From contig FN649751.1 in the NCBI GenBank assembly GCA_000310025.1, positions 3,020,038 to 3,045,102 of the forward strand: a DNA stretch of 25,065 nt. The letters run 5' to 3'. The position numbers were made by a program, and so were the translations under genes. The notes under the pieces were generated by a model. The model saw nothing but the letters and a program-made list of their open reading frames with translations, ran no database searches and was not told the DNA's origin. This stretch comes from Ectocarpus siliculosus (lineage: Eukaryota; Sar; Phaeophyceae; Ectocarpales; Ectocarpaceae). Shown here piece by piece: positions 15,427 to 25,065 of this stretch. Numbering within the stretch: position 1 is the stretch's first letter; each line of letters begins with the position of its first letter.

Positions 15427-18064
15427 ATGGCGTTCAAGCAACTCCTAGCACTGGCGTGCCTCGTGGCCAGCTCGTTGGCCTTCGTAACCCCGATGACGAC
15501 TTTGCGGGCTCCTGCAACGACCTCCGCTCGAAGCACCGCCTCAGGTACGAAGCAGCAGCCGTAGTCATGAGGCAGGACCAACTCGCTCACCCTCAAGGGT
15601 GAAAGGGTGTCAAAGCTCATGGTAGAGACCATCGTGTGTAGGGTGCAGTGCTCTGGTCGCTGGGTGAGTCCGGGCGTCTGTTGGTGGCTGGAGTATGGTG
15701 TTGTATCAGCGCACAACGCGTGTTGTTGACTTTGCCGGCCAAGCCCTCTCCCCTCCTCATGTTTTCATGTTGAGTTTTCGTGAGTGCGCACCAGTCCACC
15801 GCGCTTACGGTGATAGGGCCGCACGGGCGCGGTGATGAAAAGTGAAGCTCGCCTCATGCCAACAGCTTGGGCTAGCGAAGCTCCTTGCTGAGTTAGTTAA
15901 CCGCCCGGGAATCCGTCTCTTCTCCACTGCTGCTGTGCTGGCGTTTATTGATGCCCTCTCGCGCGCGTGGCGCACGTTTCGCGTCATTCTCGTGTGGTGG
16001 GATTCCTCGGTTGGGGGGTGAGCAGCTCGGGGTGGCGCACTCATGTCTTGCAGGGTCAACGCGAAGAAGGAGAAGGTGAGCACCTTGTCGTACCCGACAC
16101 TGATTGTGCCTTTTCGTTGTGTGTGGTAAATTCTACCTTGCTGAAGACTACACGTAATGGCTGCTGAAGTACATCATATGCATGACTTGGGCAACGGACG
16201 TTGGGAAACGCTGCTGAGCGCCGAGCTTGACCCCCACCAGAGGTTCCTCTCTAGCTTGCCATAGAATATGTGCTGGGAGGGGATGTATGTCCCCTCTGTT
16301 ACATCTCTCGCTCCATCTTGGTTGCTTATCCACAGCAGCAGGATTTGGGGATGCTGCTGTCCTCTGGTGGTTGAAGAAACGCCTGCTTTGGTTTGAGTCA
16401 AGAGCAGCCTAAACTCGAAGGGCAACAACTGCTGTACTCTGTAACTAAATTCTACGTGGCAGCGTGGACGTATCGCCCGTACTCGCTTTTAAGCTTCTTG
16501 TCGGGTTCATTGCTTGGTCTGAGGCATATGACATGTATGTCATTACAAAGGGAGGACCGACGCGCTGCTCCGCGCCGAAATTTGAGGGTCAGATTTGGAC
16601 GGATTCCACCCACACAGGAACCGTCTTTCTTTCTGCCTGCTGGCGACCGCCGGTTTCGGCATGGCTCTCACCCCACACTTGTACTCTTGGCTGTGGTAGC
16701 GCTGTCGTGGCCTTTGGTAAAGTACGTACGACTCGTGCTTGAGCGGAGGCAAGTTTGGAAGTAGGTGGCAACGAATACTTGCTGGTGAAGGCCAAGTTTG
16801 TGATGCATAATGCATGTCATGAGGGCTTTATACACCTACGGCTACAAAGGCGAGCCAATTTGCCTCAAATGGAGCAATCTAACCGTAGATTGGCTGCGGG
16901 ATGAAGTCAAGTGGCAACTTTTCGCGCTGAAGTGAGTCTGCCGGAACTCCAGAATGCAGGCGTTCCTCCAAACCCCCGAGCAACCCAGAACCCAGTGGGC
17001 TGCCCTCTGAAGTCGCATGCTGTCGAATACCTTGTGGTTGTTGTTGTGTTCACATTATTAACCTTTCCAGTCTCTCCTCGGTACCTTCTGACACCTGCAC
17101 TGCTGTCCAACTGACGCGGATGCTTTCCGTGGTCACAGGGTAACTGCCCAAAAAGACACCGTACGCCATTTTTGTTCTCGTCCAAGTTCATTAATCTACA
17201 GCGCCTGCTTTTCCCAATCGCCCGCAGCCGCCCTGACCTATGCGCCTCCTCCCCTCTGATCCGGTGATTGGTGCTCGTGCATGTTTTGCGAGCAGAGGAC
17301 GCGTAACCGACTGAACATGCGCAAGTTCAACAAGAGGGTGAGTGCGAGCAACACCTGTCCTTCCGATGCGTCAAAGTGGCGATGTATGCATACCGCTTCA
17401 CATCCTCGTATCTGTTGTTTTGTGTTTTTGCTCCGCCTTTGTTTATTTTTAGACACAGCCCCAGAGACTTGTCGATCGAGGCAGTGTCGGGCTCTCTTGG
17501 CCGTTGCGGGTTGCCTTGCCACTCACATCGCCGTCGCTGCCAGTGGCCTTCGCAGCGTTTTTCGTGTCATGTAAACATGTTGGATAACGCAACTCGAGTA
17601 TCTACAATCGGGGAAGTTGGGCAGGGCAGCGTTTCCCCGCTTTTAAGATCGGTCATGCCTCCCTGACTCGCTCCGCGAAGTGTCGTCGGTTCGGCGGGCA
17701 TCACCATATCACTGCGTTTTGCCCCCCCTCCCCCTCCTCCGTGGAAATTTTTCATGGCATCCTGTGCTGTATCGTTGCTGTTGCTCTTGTTGTCGTCCAT
17801 GTATTGCATAGTTTCCCCTTTGTTGATCTGATACATACGTGCGACCTTCTTCGGGAGATCGCTCCTCCTGCTCCTGCAACTCAGGCCAACAAGTACCCTT
17901 CGCCCCACTGGTTTTCCACACGCCAATCACAGGGTACCTCCAGAAAGAAAATCCTACGCGTTGAGCGCCAGGAGCGCGCGGCGGAGGACGAGGCAGAGTT
18001 CCTCGCCAAGGTCTTCCACTCGGGCATGGACGACTGGGAGGAGGTGGACATCTTCAGCGAGTAG
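15427..18064 (+). CDS. Small basic protein with plastid-type presequence, function unknown
   Basis: Proposed exons are 15427-15544, 15642-15663, 16054-16075, 17296-17337 and 17933-18064 (TAG at 18062-18064), 336 bases and 111 residues. The N-terminus MAFKQLLALACLVASSLAFV is a signal peptide. SLAFVTP, followed by a Ser/Thr/Ala/Arg-rich stretch, resembles the ASAFAP-type bipartite presequence that sends nuclear proteins into four-membrane plastids. The mature part has a very basic half (VNAKKEK, then RTRNRLNMRKFNKR, then GTSRKK) and a glutamate-rich helix-like tail ending DDWEEVDIFSE. The basic half suggests RNA or ribosome binding, which is inference. Exons 1, 4 and 5 are well supported. The 22-base exon 16054-16075 is supported by its KKEK frame and good splice sites. 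The 22-base exon at 15642-15663 is placed mainly because it restores phase. I recognise no named family. Confidence 0.6.
15545..16053 (+). other. Intron region between exons 1 and 3 of the plastid-type gene
   Basis: The donor GTACGA follows 15544 and the acceptor TTGCAG precedes 16054. A direct join would put exon 3 in the wrong frame, so an extra exon (proposed at 15642-15663, flanked by TGTGTAG and GTGAGT) is needed. No other feature was seen. Confidence 0.5.
16076..17295 (+). other. Intron (1,220 bp) of the plastid-type gene
   Basis: The donor is GTGAGCACC and the acceptor GCGAGCAG. It contains an open frame at about 16803-16931 whose end abuts a GTGAGT donor-like site, but its phase does not fit the neighbouring exons. 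No repeat or RNA gene was recognised. Confidence 0.6.
17338..17932 (+). other. Last intron (595 bp) of the plastid-type gene
   Basis: The donor is GTGAGTGCG and the acceptor AATCACAG. A pyrimidine-rich tract (about 17719-17740) lies inside. Nothing else was recognised. Confidence 0.75.
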
Positions 18065-19418
18065 ACTTGTAATGGGATTTATTTCCTGCGTGTTTCGAAC
18101 TGACTGTTAACTGACGATGCTTGTTGTATCTGATGGTCTCGTCACACGTTTTTGGGGTTGTTGGTAGGGGGGATCGCTAGAAGGCACGAATATTTTGACG
18201 CGCGGAGGCGGCGACGATTTGATCGGTCGATTGGAGGAGTTGATTATTTTGGTCGATCGATGTCATGATTCGTTTACCGGCGATACAAGAAATGATGATC
18301 GGGGGTCTGGGGCAGGGGGAGGGACAACTGTCCTGGAACAGAGGGAGGGGCCTTTGATTGGTGTTCCCATGTCTTAAGAAGCACTACTGAGGAAGAGTGC
18401 ATATCTTACGAACGTTATTTGGCCGTGGCAGAAAGCAGAAGCGGTTGAATACGTATCACCGCCATCGTCGAAGCGTTGCTTCTGTCCAAAATAGGAAAGC
18501 CATGCGGCATTTGTTGGAAAGTCTGACATGTGATTATTCGTTGCTGTATTGTTGCTGCCGGTTGTAGAGGTGCGAGGCATTGCACAGCAGTAGTATTGCC
18601 AGGCGACAATGATCTGTAGCTCATTTGGCAACATGTTCCTTGATCACGACTTTTTGGCTTCTTTGGCCCATCAGGCAAGCGAAGTCCTGCGCAGCCGGCG
18701 ACTCTTTGCTTCCATTTTTAGCAGCAGTGTATAAGCGAGACCTCTCCTTCTTGACTCTTGGTCGTGCGTTGTTAAGTGGGTCATGCATGATGAGTGATCT
18801 GCTTGTCCCTGCCACCGAGTCAGGCGAAAAGAAAAGAATGGATCTCACCTTGCACTTTGTTGTTTCTCCCGTCGGGATTCCACGGGGGAAGGTTCAACAG
18901 GCTCCCTCTTCATGGTGTGCATCTCTGTGGTGTGTGGATACTTAGACGTGGTTATGCTCTCTTCTCTGACATGCGGTAAACTCCCGTTGAACGAAAACAT
19001 ATCAGACAGCAGTAGTGTTGTACGTCATGATCATGTGCGGCATGCTTTTTGCCAACGGGACGACAAATACTGTCCGCAACAGAAGCAATATGCATACACG
19101 CAGATAAACCTCAATAACTTTTAGGTGTTTTTGGGAGAGGGAGAGATCCGAGCGTATGTCGTGCTGTTCACGACACAGCCAACACACGTGAACAGGTCAA
19201 TCAAAGTCATTGATTTTGCCACCGGAGCCCAGGGGTCCCGTAAAGAGGGTGGGGGGTGTACACTCTACTCACCGGCTGTCTGCGATGTCTCCCCGGCTGT
19301 CGATCGATCGAGTGGTTTGTCGGCCAAACTCCTGGCCCAGCTCTGCCAGGCACAACACACACCGAGAGCGGCACGGGCGGGTCAAAGAGGGACGTCAGCT
19401 GCTTCGTGGCAAGCGAGC
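18065..19418. other. Intergenic gap before the TauE/SafE gene
   Basis: It is downstream of the plastid-type gene and upstream of the transporter start, both on plus, so it should hold the 3' end of one transcript and the promoter and leader of the other. The frame of the transporter is open upstream to about 19125, but there is no in-frame ATG before 19419. No gene or clear motif was seen. Confidence 0.6.
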
Positions 19419-22400
19419 ATGATGTCGCGCTACAGGAGACCTGCAATGCTCGCTGGGCTGTGTCTCTTAGTGCTGTCTCTGGTTGTTCTTGCAAGAACGG
19501 GTGATGACAACGTTTTCGTGTCTTTCGGGGTCGGAGGTGCGGAGAAGGAGAGCACCGGAGCGACTGCGCGGAGATGGCTGCGTGGAGAAGGGTGGGGGGG
19601 TGATAGCGCAGGGAGGGATCAAGGGTCTGTCCTGTCGAGAGCCTTCCGTCGGCTTGCGACAGCCCGGGCGCCCCCAGGTCACCCGTACTTCACGGACGAC
19701 GAGCAAGCGGTGATCTTCGAAGCTGCGGCCGACGAGGAAGAGCATGGCGGCCACAACCATCACGGGCACTTCTGGCACAAGCCGCTGCATCCCATCGACG
19801 GGTGGGATGTGACCGGCGTGGGCCTGGCGTGCATCGGGCTGATGATCGCGGCCGCGGGAGGGATAGGCGGCGGCGGCATCCTCGTGCCTCTGTATATCCT
19901 CGTGCTGGGGTTCGATCCCAAGCACGCTATACCGCTATCCAACATAACGATCTTCGGCGGGGCGATCACCAACACGGTGCTCAACCTCAGCAAGCGGCAC
20001 CCGGCCGCAGACAGGCCGCTGGTGGACTGGGACCTCATCCTGGTCATGGAGCCCCTCACAAGTACGTTGCGTGACCTGATCTGTAGTAGCATCTCGCACG
20101 GCCGCAACAGCACGTAGCACGCTAAACATTTTGAACCCCATGTTCTACGTATATTCCGCCGCACCATGAGGCGGTGAAACAAGCGCCTCAGCGCAGCCTA
20201 AATAAGGTGGAAGTCTGTTGCTTATTTCAACACCCTCTTTCCCGCGCACCCATTCCCGCCTGTCCCGCTGCCGCGTTCGACCTCCGCAGTCGGTGGAGCG
20301 CTGGTGGGGAGCTTTATCAACAAGGTAAGCTTGTGGTTGACAAACCAACAACTTTCCGTCGTTTTTTTTTTTTATCGCCTCAGCGGGAAGAGAACGTCAT
20401 GATCGTGCATATCTTGTCGTGATCATGCATCCCTTGCCCTCCTATTCTTGGCGACACACTGCAGCACTTAATGGTCATGCGTCTTTCAGCCCAGCTTTCC
20501 TAGAGCCTTCGTTCGTGCACTGGGTTTCATTCTTCAGTGGAGCAGGAACGGCCATTGCGCCCGCGGCTGTGCACTCAGCACCATCCGACGAAATATGAAA
20601 CAGGAGCGTGAGGCGATAGATGATCTCCCATCGCTCGCGCACGCGATATTCAAGTTGATTCAGCGCCATGTACCTGGTCAAAAAAACATGCAAAGTATTA
20701 CGTAAACTCCGTTGGAAGCCACTCCAATACACCAACGAGGCCGTGCTTCTCCGTAAATGCATTCGCGCGGAGTGATAAATTTCAAATTTCAAATTTCCAG
20801 ACTTGACTGAAAGCGTGCCAACTTTGGCGACGGGTAGCGATCGACGCACTGCTGTATTAGAACGCGCCCCTCCACTCGACAACCTGGGAGTTGAGAAACT
20901 CATCCTAAAATACCTTTATTGTGCGTGTTATCGCACCCCCTTGTTAGCGTTTTTCTATGGCGTATTTCTCCACAACTAGTAGGGTGCCAACACCAACTGA
21001 TACCTCTCCGGAAAGCCCTCCACGAGATGATTCCAAAACCACCCTTTTCGGAGGTAATACCTCCCTGGTTGTGGAGAAATACGCTATAGAAAAACGCGAA
21101 CACGGGGGTGCGATAACACGCACAATTACGGTAAGCGAAATACAAGTAAACATAATATGGCCAAAAACAGGTGCTCACTTGAGAGTTCCCGTAGTAGAAC
21201 CAATACACAGCGTAATCGCTGTTGGATTAATTCTAACCCCCAGAAGACACAAGAGAGAGACACAAGAGAGTGACTTCTCAAGCGGTGGCGCCTTCGGGTG
21301 GAAGAGTCTGAACTGAACGTCGTTGGTTGGTGTTTCCATTTTTGGCGCAAGGTTCTTTACCATGGTATTGGATGGATTGTTGAAACTTCCGTGGCTTGCA
21401 CCACGCCTTCGCTTCTCGCTGCTCGTACAACCTAGGCTTTTGTCTGCTCCACACGAGCACCGAGTGAACTAGTCGTCTCGGTTCATGTGGCAAGGGTTGA
21501 TTTGTAGCTCCAAGGCTGCCGGCTAGTATGGGCGGATGGGCGGCCACTGTACACGGCAATGGGTGTGATTGGCCGCTGGTGTGTCGGGTGCCATGTATTT
21601 AGCATTCCTCTTCCTGTGTGCGAAATTTCTTTCTCGGCATTCTGTTGTGTCGCGTTGCAAAATTTCGAAGTTGTGGGATGGTGGCAGTTCCAACGCCCGA
21701 GCATCAACGCCCATTGAAACTTGCCTCAAACGATGTATAGTTGCTTCGTGTGGTGCTAACGTTCACGTAAAAGCCGTCAACACGCGCAATCGTCTACGTG
21801 AGTTCGTTGTGCCCTGCCCTACTCATTGACTTGACGCACCTGACTTTACATTCCGTCGGAATCAATCCTTCGCCTGATTGCCCTGCCTCCTGCTTGGTCG
21901 GCCCTCTTCTCGACAGACACACCCATATCTCTTTGTCGTCCAGCCCCGAGCGACCCGCCTAATGCGCACATGTTTTGATCTGGGTGCTCGTGCGTCTGAA
22001 TCGGATTTTTTTTTTTACAATCCAGGTGCTGCCGGACTGGATCCTGGCAATCATGCTCATCGTTCTCTTGGCCGCGACGGCGAACAGAACCCTTCGCAAG
22101 GGGATCAAGTCCTACAACAAGGAGACCGAGGCTCAGCTGGTGAGTACGTTCGTCGCTCTCTTGCCTCCGCCCCCCCCCCCCTCCTCCTCCTCCTCCTCCT
22201 TGCTCCTCCTCCGAAGAAGGCATTGGAAGTTAGTTAGAAGCCAAACATCCTGGCACGCAAACGCTTGTAGACGGCCAGGCAATGGCAAACATTCGACGAT
22301 GCTTCCCACACGTCGTTCTTCCAGCAAGCGAGAGGCGAGAGTCGTGTGACGTAGTTGTGACCCGCGCGACAACAACAACATGCGCACACTGCTCAACAAC

Positions 22401-24004
22401 AACCACGTCAACACTGTTATAACAACAACACCCGCTGCGATCAAATTTGCTTTGTAAACGGAGGTTGATCCTGACACCCCCACCCCCCTCCCCCGCCCAC
22501 TCGCGTTGCGACCGTCGTGTGCTTGCATGCAATGATCCCTCTCTGCGGGCGAATTTTTACTTGAAAATCATTGGCGTTGGTGTTGGCGTTTGGAGCAGAA
22601 GGAGAAGTTGAATCGAGGCACGAGCGAGCTGACCGTGGTGCATGAGAGCCTGCTAGAGGAGGATAACGCCGACGAGGGGGACGCCCTTCTCGGCGCATCC
22701 GAAAAGGTATGACATGTACAGTACAGCGACCAATATGTATGCCACCTTCTGACGGGAGACAAGCATAAATCATCATGCCTGACCAGGCGTTTTTTTTTTT
22801 TATGTTGGTGGTCCTGTTGGGTGATGGCGTGTCCGCAATCATATCTGGGGTGTCGGCGGGGGTTGGGGGATTAGACGACGAGGACTCCCGACAGGCGGGA
22901 TGGGGTTTGACGATAGTCCTCGTTCGTTGGGTGTGAAACGGCGGCGATGTGCGGGTTTTGGTGTGCGCTTGGAGATGCCCGCCGCTCCGATGCAATGGTG
23001 CAAGCCGATTCATCTATGGGCGACAGATATTGTTGTGTACGCACGTATTGATGGACATACAGCGGCGGGTGAGCATATTCACAGATCAACTACCAAGAAC
23101 GTGGCTACCAGGCCCTTTCCGCCATTGGAAGAACCAGCAATGGTTTGGCACCTCTTGTGCCGAAAACGTCTCCGTTGTTGCACGCACGTTCTACATTTAA
23201 GGGGGGACGTGCACCAGAATGCTGGTATACACCATGCTAAGCACCTCACGTTGTTTGCTCAAGTTCATGTTTCCGATCTAATGCGTGTCTTGGGAGGTCG
23301 TTTTTGTTGTCCTGTACCCGTACAGCAGTCCGATCCCACACCGTTGTTGTTTGTACAGGGCTTGTCCTCAGTGATTTTTTCTTGTTTTTTCTGTTTTCTG
23401 TTTTGTTTTCGCCCAGAACTTGACCGGCGACAGAGAAGTGGACGACAGGGAGTACGAGCTCAAGCAGCTCATGGAAGGGGAGAGATTTACGCCTCTGTTC
23501 AAGGTGCGTGCGTGCGTGCGAGAGTAGACGAGCATGGGTGTGCCCATGAGGTGCATGTAGAGTTGGTCTTGCCAAGAACGTGCCTCACTGACGTGGGAAG
23601 AGTTCCCCCATCCTCACGAATGCAAACTTTGCGCGACAAACGCGAGTATGCAGATGGATCGTGCTCCTGTTGGGTTCTCGCCTGCCGCTTCTGCTTCCGC
23701 GTTTGTGGTAGCCTTCTGCCGTTGCCGCCGTTTGGTGAATCAAGGTAGACACATAAACACTAACACAGAAAAATGGCGTGTGTCCGTTGGTGGGTGCGGT
23801 AAGCGTTAACGCGGCCGATGCTTATATTGACGACACGCACACAGCAGCAGCGTAGCCTCCCCCGTGATGCCCCCTCACGTGGTCCCAGGTCGTGGCCCCT
23901 GCTGTAGAGGCATTTTTCTGTACTTGGCCGCACTGAGACTGGCGTCTTTTTGCATCGGTCAGCCGGTTGGCGCGATCGATGCCTGTATCATGGTGAAGAC
24001 ACAC

Positions 24005-24048
<44 letters not shown>

Positions 24049-24482
24049 CTACTTAGCCTCCCCCGTCACGGGGCCCCGGATCATGGTAGCCTTTAGTAGA
24101 AGCGTTTTTTTATTCCAGCCGCACTGTGACGTGTAAGGACGTGTTATTCATCGGCCAGCCCGGTGAGCGCGGTCGATGCTTTTCATCAAGACACACACGC
24201 GCCACCCCGCCAAATATTCCGTTTCTGTTCTTATTGGTGCGTGTTTGATGAACGAATTTTTTTTCTCCCCGCATGTCCGGCGTGTTTTTTTGTTTATGTT
24301 CCTCCGTATCTCCATTTCTTTTTTAAGGTTGGCGTTCTCACCGGGGTGTTCGTAGTGGTGCTGTCCGTTAACCTTCTCAAGGGGGGAGGGGCGTTCCCGA
24401 GCCCCCTGGGCATCGAGTGCGGCTCCTACGCGTTCTGGGGCGCGACGGGCTTCATCTTCGTTTGGGTGCTCGGCGTCTCGCT
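19419..24482 (+). CDS. TauE/SafE-family membrane transporter (6 exons, 3' end missing)
   Basis: Exons are 19419-20061, 20290-20324, 22026-22139, 22599-22706, 23417-23503 and 24328-24482, 380 codons plus two bases, with matching phases (1,0,0,0,0,2) and GT-AG sites. The last donor (GTGAGT at 24483) leads out of the window. The family moves sulfite, sulfoacetate or related organic anions across membranes; plant and algal members have longer loops. Features in order: a hydrophobic N-terminal segment (9-25, signal peptide or anchor); a charged region; a His-rich stretch (seven His in residues 109-124); the first family membrane segment with GGIGGGGILVPLY (147-159); LGFDPKHAIPLSNITIFGG (163-181); a third segment to IGGALVGSFINK; VLPDWILAIMLIVLLAATAN (227-246); a long hydrophilic loop (about 247-329, split over exons 3-5); and further membrane segments in exon 6. 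Start chosen at the first ATG of a tandem ATG pair. The substrate cannot be told from sequence. Confidence 0.9.
20325..22025 (+). other. TauE/SafE gene intron 2 (1,701 bp)
   Basis: The donor is GTAAGC and the acceptor ACAATCCAG behind a T10 tract. It contains the inverted-repeat element at 20913-21131, a triple AAATTTC repeat at about 20778-20798, and a GTGATCATGCAT/ATGATCGTGCAT pair at about 20400-20430. No gene was seen. Confidence 0.85.
20911..21133. mobile_element. MITE-like element with ~64-bp terminal inverted repeats and TA flanks
   Basis: Positions 20913-20976 are the reverse complement of 21068-21131 with about five mismatches, separated by a 91-bp centre. The innermost shared sequence is GCGTATTTCTCCACAAC; the outer part shares ATTGTGCGTGTTATCGCACC. 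Each end is flanked by TA (20911-20912 and 21132-21133), as expected for a Tc1/mariner-type target duplication, although TA is its own complement and could be part of the repeat. There is no transposase frame. It lies in intron 2 of the TauE/SafE gene. High arm identity suggests a fairly recent insertion or a conserved foldback. Confidence 0.8.
22140..22598 (+). other. TauE/SafE gene intron 3 (459 bp)
   Basis: The donor is GTGAGTACG and the acceptor TTTGGAGCAG. It contains a C-run followed by (CTC)n at about 22168-22210 and an AAC-rich stretch near 22369-22425. No gene was seen. Confidence 0.85.
22707..23416 (+). other. TauE/SafE gene intron 4 (710 bp)
   Basis: The donor is GTATGA and the acceptor TTTTCGCCCAG behind a long T-rich tract. 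A poly-T run lies at about 22791-22802. No other feature was recognised. Confidence 0.85.
23780..24203. repeat. Imperfect tandem repeat array, ~160-200-bp period
   Basis: Two long copies (about 23850-24006 and 24046-24203) share, in the same order, TAGCCTCCCCCGT, a TAGA(G/A)GC(A/G)TTTTT stretch, GCCGCACTG, ATCGG(T/C)CAGCC and GATGC...GACACAC. A partial first copy ends at about 23842 with GCCGATGCTTATATTGACGA and an ACACGCACAC tail. The copies are diverged, so the duplication is not recent. Confidence 0.65.
24007..24045. repeat. (AG)19 dinucleotide microsatellite
   Basis: An uninterrupted AG run sits between two copies of the tandem repeat in TauE/SafE intron 5. Confidence 0.95.
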
Positions 24483-25065
24483 GTGAGTCTGTCTCTCGGT
24501 GGTGTTGTCGTTGGTTCTGGCGGTTCTGGTGATGATGGGTGGCAGTGATATTGATCCACTTTCGTGTCTCTCCCACGACCACCCACACATGTGGAAGAAC
24601 CTTCCGCCGACCTGCGGTAGTCGTGACGTTGTTGTGCTGCCTTGGTTCTGGTGGCGGGTGATGGGGGGGGGGCGGTAGTGATTTGTTGCATTGTTGTTGT
24701 TGTTGCCGCTTTCATCGTGCTCAAAGCATTGGCCGACCTTAGTGCGCTCCCCTCCCGTGTCAAACGTCGGGATGCGAGGTCAATGGTCTAACGACTACGA
24801 CATGCATGGCTATGAGTACACCCCGCCCGTGTCACGTACCAATCCAGCCCTAAGAACCGAGCTTGTTAAGCGGCGGAAAATTTGACGTGGCGAGTGACGG
24901 CGGCGCAGCAGCAGGGGGAGACCTCTCGACAGGCAGATAGACAGAACGAAAACGGCATGATTCAATATACGAACTCTCCCTGTCGCCTCTCCGAAAACGT
25001 TTTCGGAGAGCAACTGATCGTCCGAAGCATCACCAAGTCATCTGTCAGCCTCCCCCACCCCAACC
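24483..25065 (+). other. Start of TauE/SafE gene intron 6, running off the window
   Basis: GTGAGT at 24483 follows exon 6. No stretch in the remaining 583 bases reads as the next conserved membrane segment of the family, so the rest of the gene probably lies beyond the edge. GTTGTT-rich repeats and a poly-G run occur at about 24664-24705, and a perfect CTCTCCGAAAACG / CGTTTTCGGAGAG inverted repeat lies at 24987-25010. Confidence 0.6.

Larger units (their letters stand above)
23504..24327 (+). other. TauE/SafE gene intron 5 (824 bp)
   Basis: The donor is GTGCGTGCG and the acceptor TTTTTTAAG. It holds the tandem-duplicated segment at 23780-24203 with an (AG)n tract inside. No gene was seen. 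Confidence 0.85.

Noticed and set aside
19125-19418. In-frame extension upstream of the TauE/SafE start
   Set aside because: There is no ATG in this frame before 19419, and the extension lacks family similarity. The hydrophobic segment right after 19419 fits a genuine N-terminus.
19906-19925. GGTTCGATCCC, resembling a tRNA B-box
   Set aside because: It lies in the TauE/SafE exon coding GFDPK, and there is no A-box or cloverleaf around it.
22900-23748. 282-codon plus-strand open frame
   Set aside because: It runs through intron 4, exon 5 of the TauE/SafE gene in the wrong frame, and intron 5. It has no domain signature.

Overview
The window looks like nuclear DNA of a eukaryote with GC-rich, intron-dense genes. 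A brown alga such as Ectocarpus, or another photosynthetic stramenopile, fits best. The reasons are long introns (about 0.2-1.7 kb) with GTRAGT/GTGCGT donors and pyrimidine-rich acceptors, wide gaps between genes, Gly/Ser/Ala-rich low-complexity protein, abundant microsatellites, and a small secretory-type protein whose leader carries an SLAFVTP motif like the ASAFAP presequences of complex red plastids. The species assignment is inference. There is no operon structure, CRISPR array, rRNA or tRNA.

Layout. (1) Positions 1-932 (+) hold the 3' end of a Gly/Ser-rich protein gene. (2) 933-4435 is a gap with no recognisable gene. (3) 4436-7069 (-) is a complete four-exon FKBP12-type peptidyl-prolyl isomerase; its last 50 coding bases lie beyond a 1.46-kb intron. 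(4) 7070-9415 is a gene-free gap with repeats. (5) 9416-15166 (-) is a long-type adenylate kinase of the AK2 class in eight coding exons, 239 residues if the six-base first exon is right. (6) 15167-15426 is a short gap between divergent genes. (7) 15427-18064 (+) is a small, unrecognised, probably plastid-targeted basic protein in about five exons, two of them 22 bases long. (8) 18065-19418 is a gap. (9) 19419 to beyond 24482 (+) is a TauE/SafE-family membrane transporter; six exons are visible and the 3' end is outside the window.

All exon models were built by matching reading frame, splice signals and family conservation across exons. Phases agree throughout the FKBP, adenylate kinase and TauE genes. 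The genes are ordinary housekeeping or organellar genes on alternating strands and need not work together.

The unusual content is in the introns and gaps. There is a 219-bp TA-flanked inverted-repeat element (MITE-like) in TauE intron 2. A stretch inside an adenylate kinase intron reads as two diverged copies of one peptide repeat. A dispersed A-tailed repeat pair flanks part of the FKBP gene. There are three tandem copies of a hairpin-bearing unit in FKBP intron 3, and a roughly 160-200-bp tandem array with an (AG)n tract in TauE intron 5.
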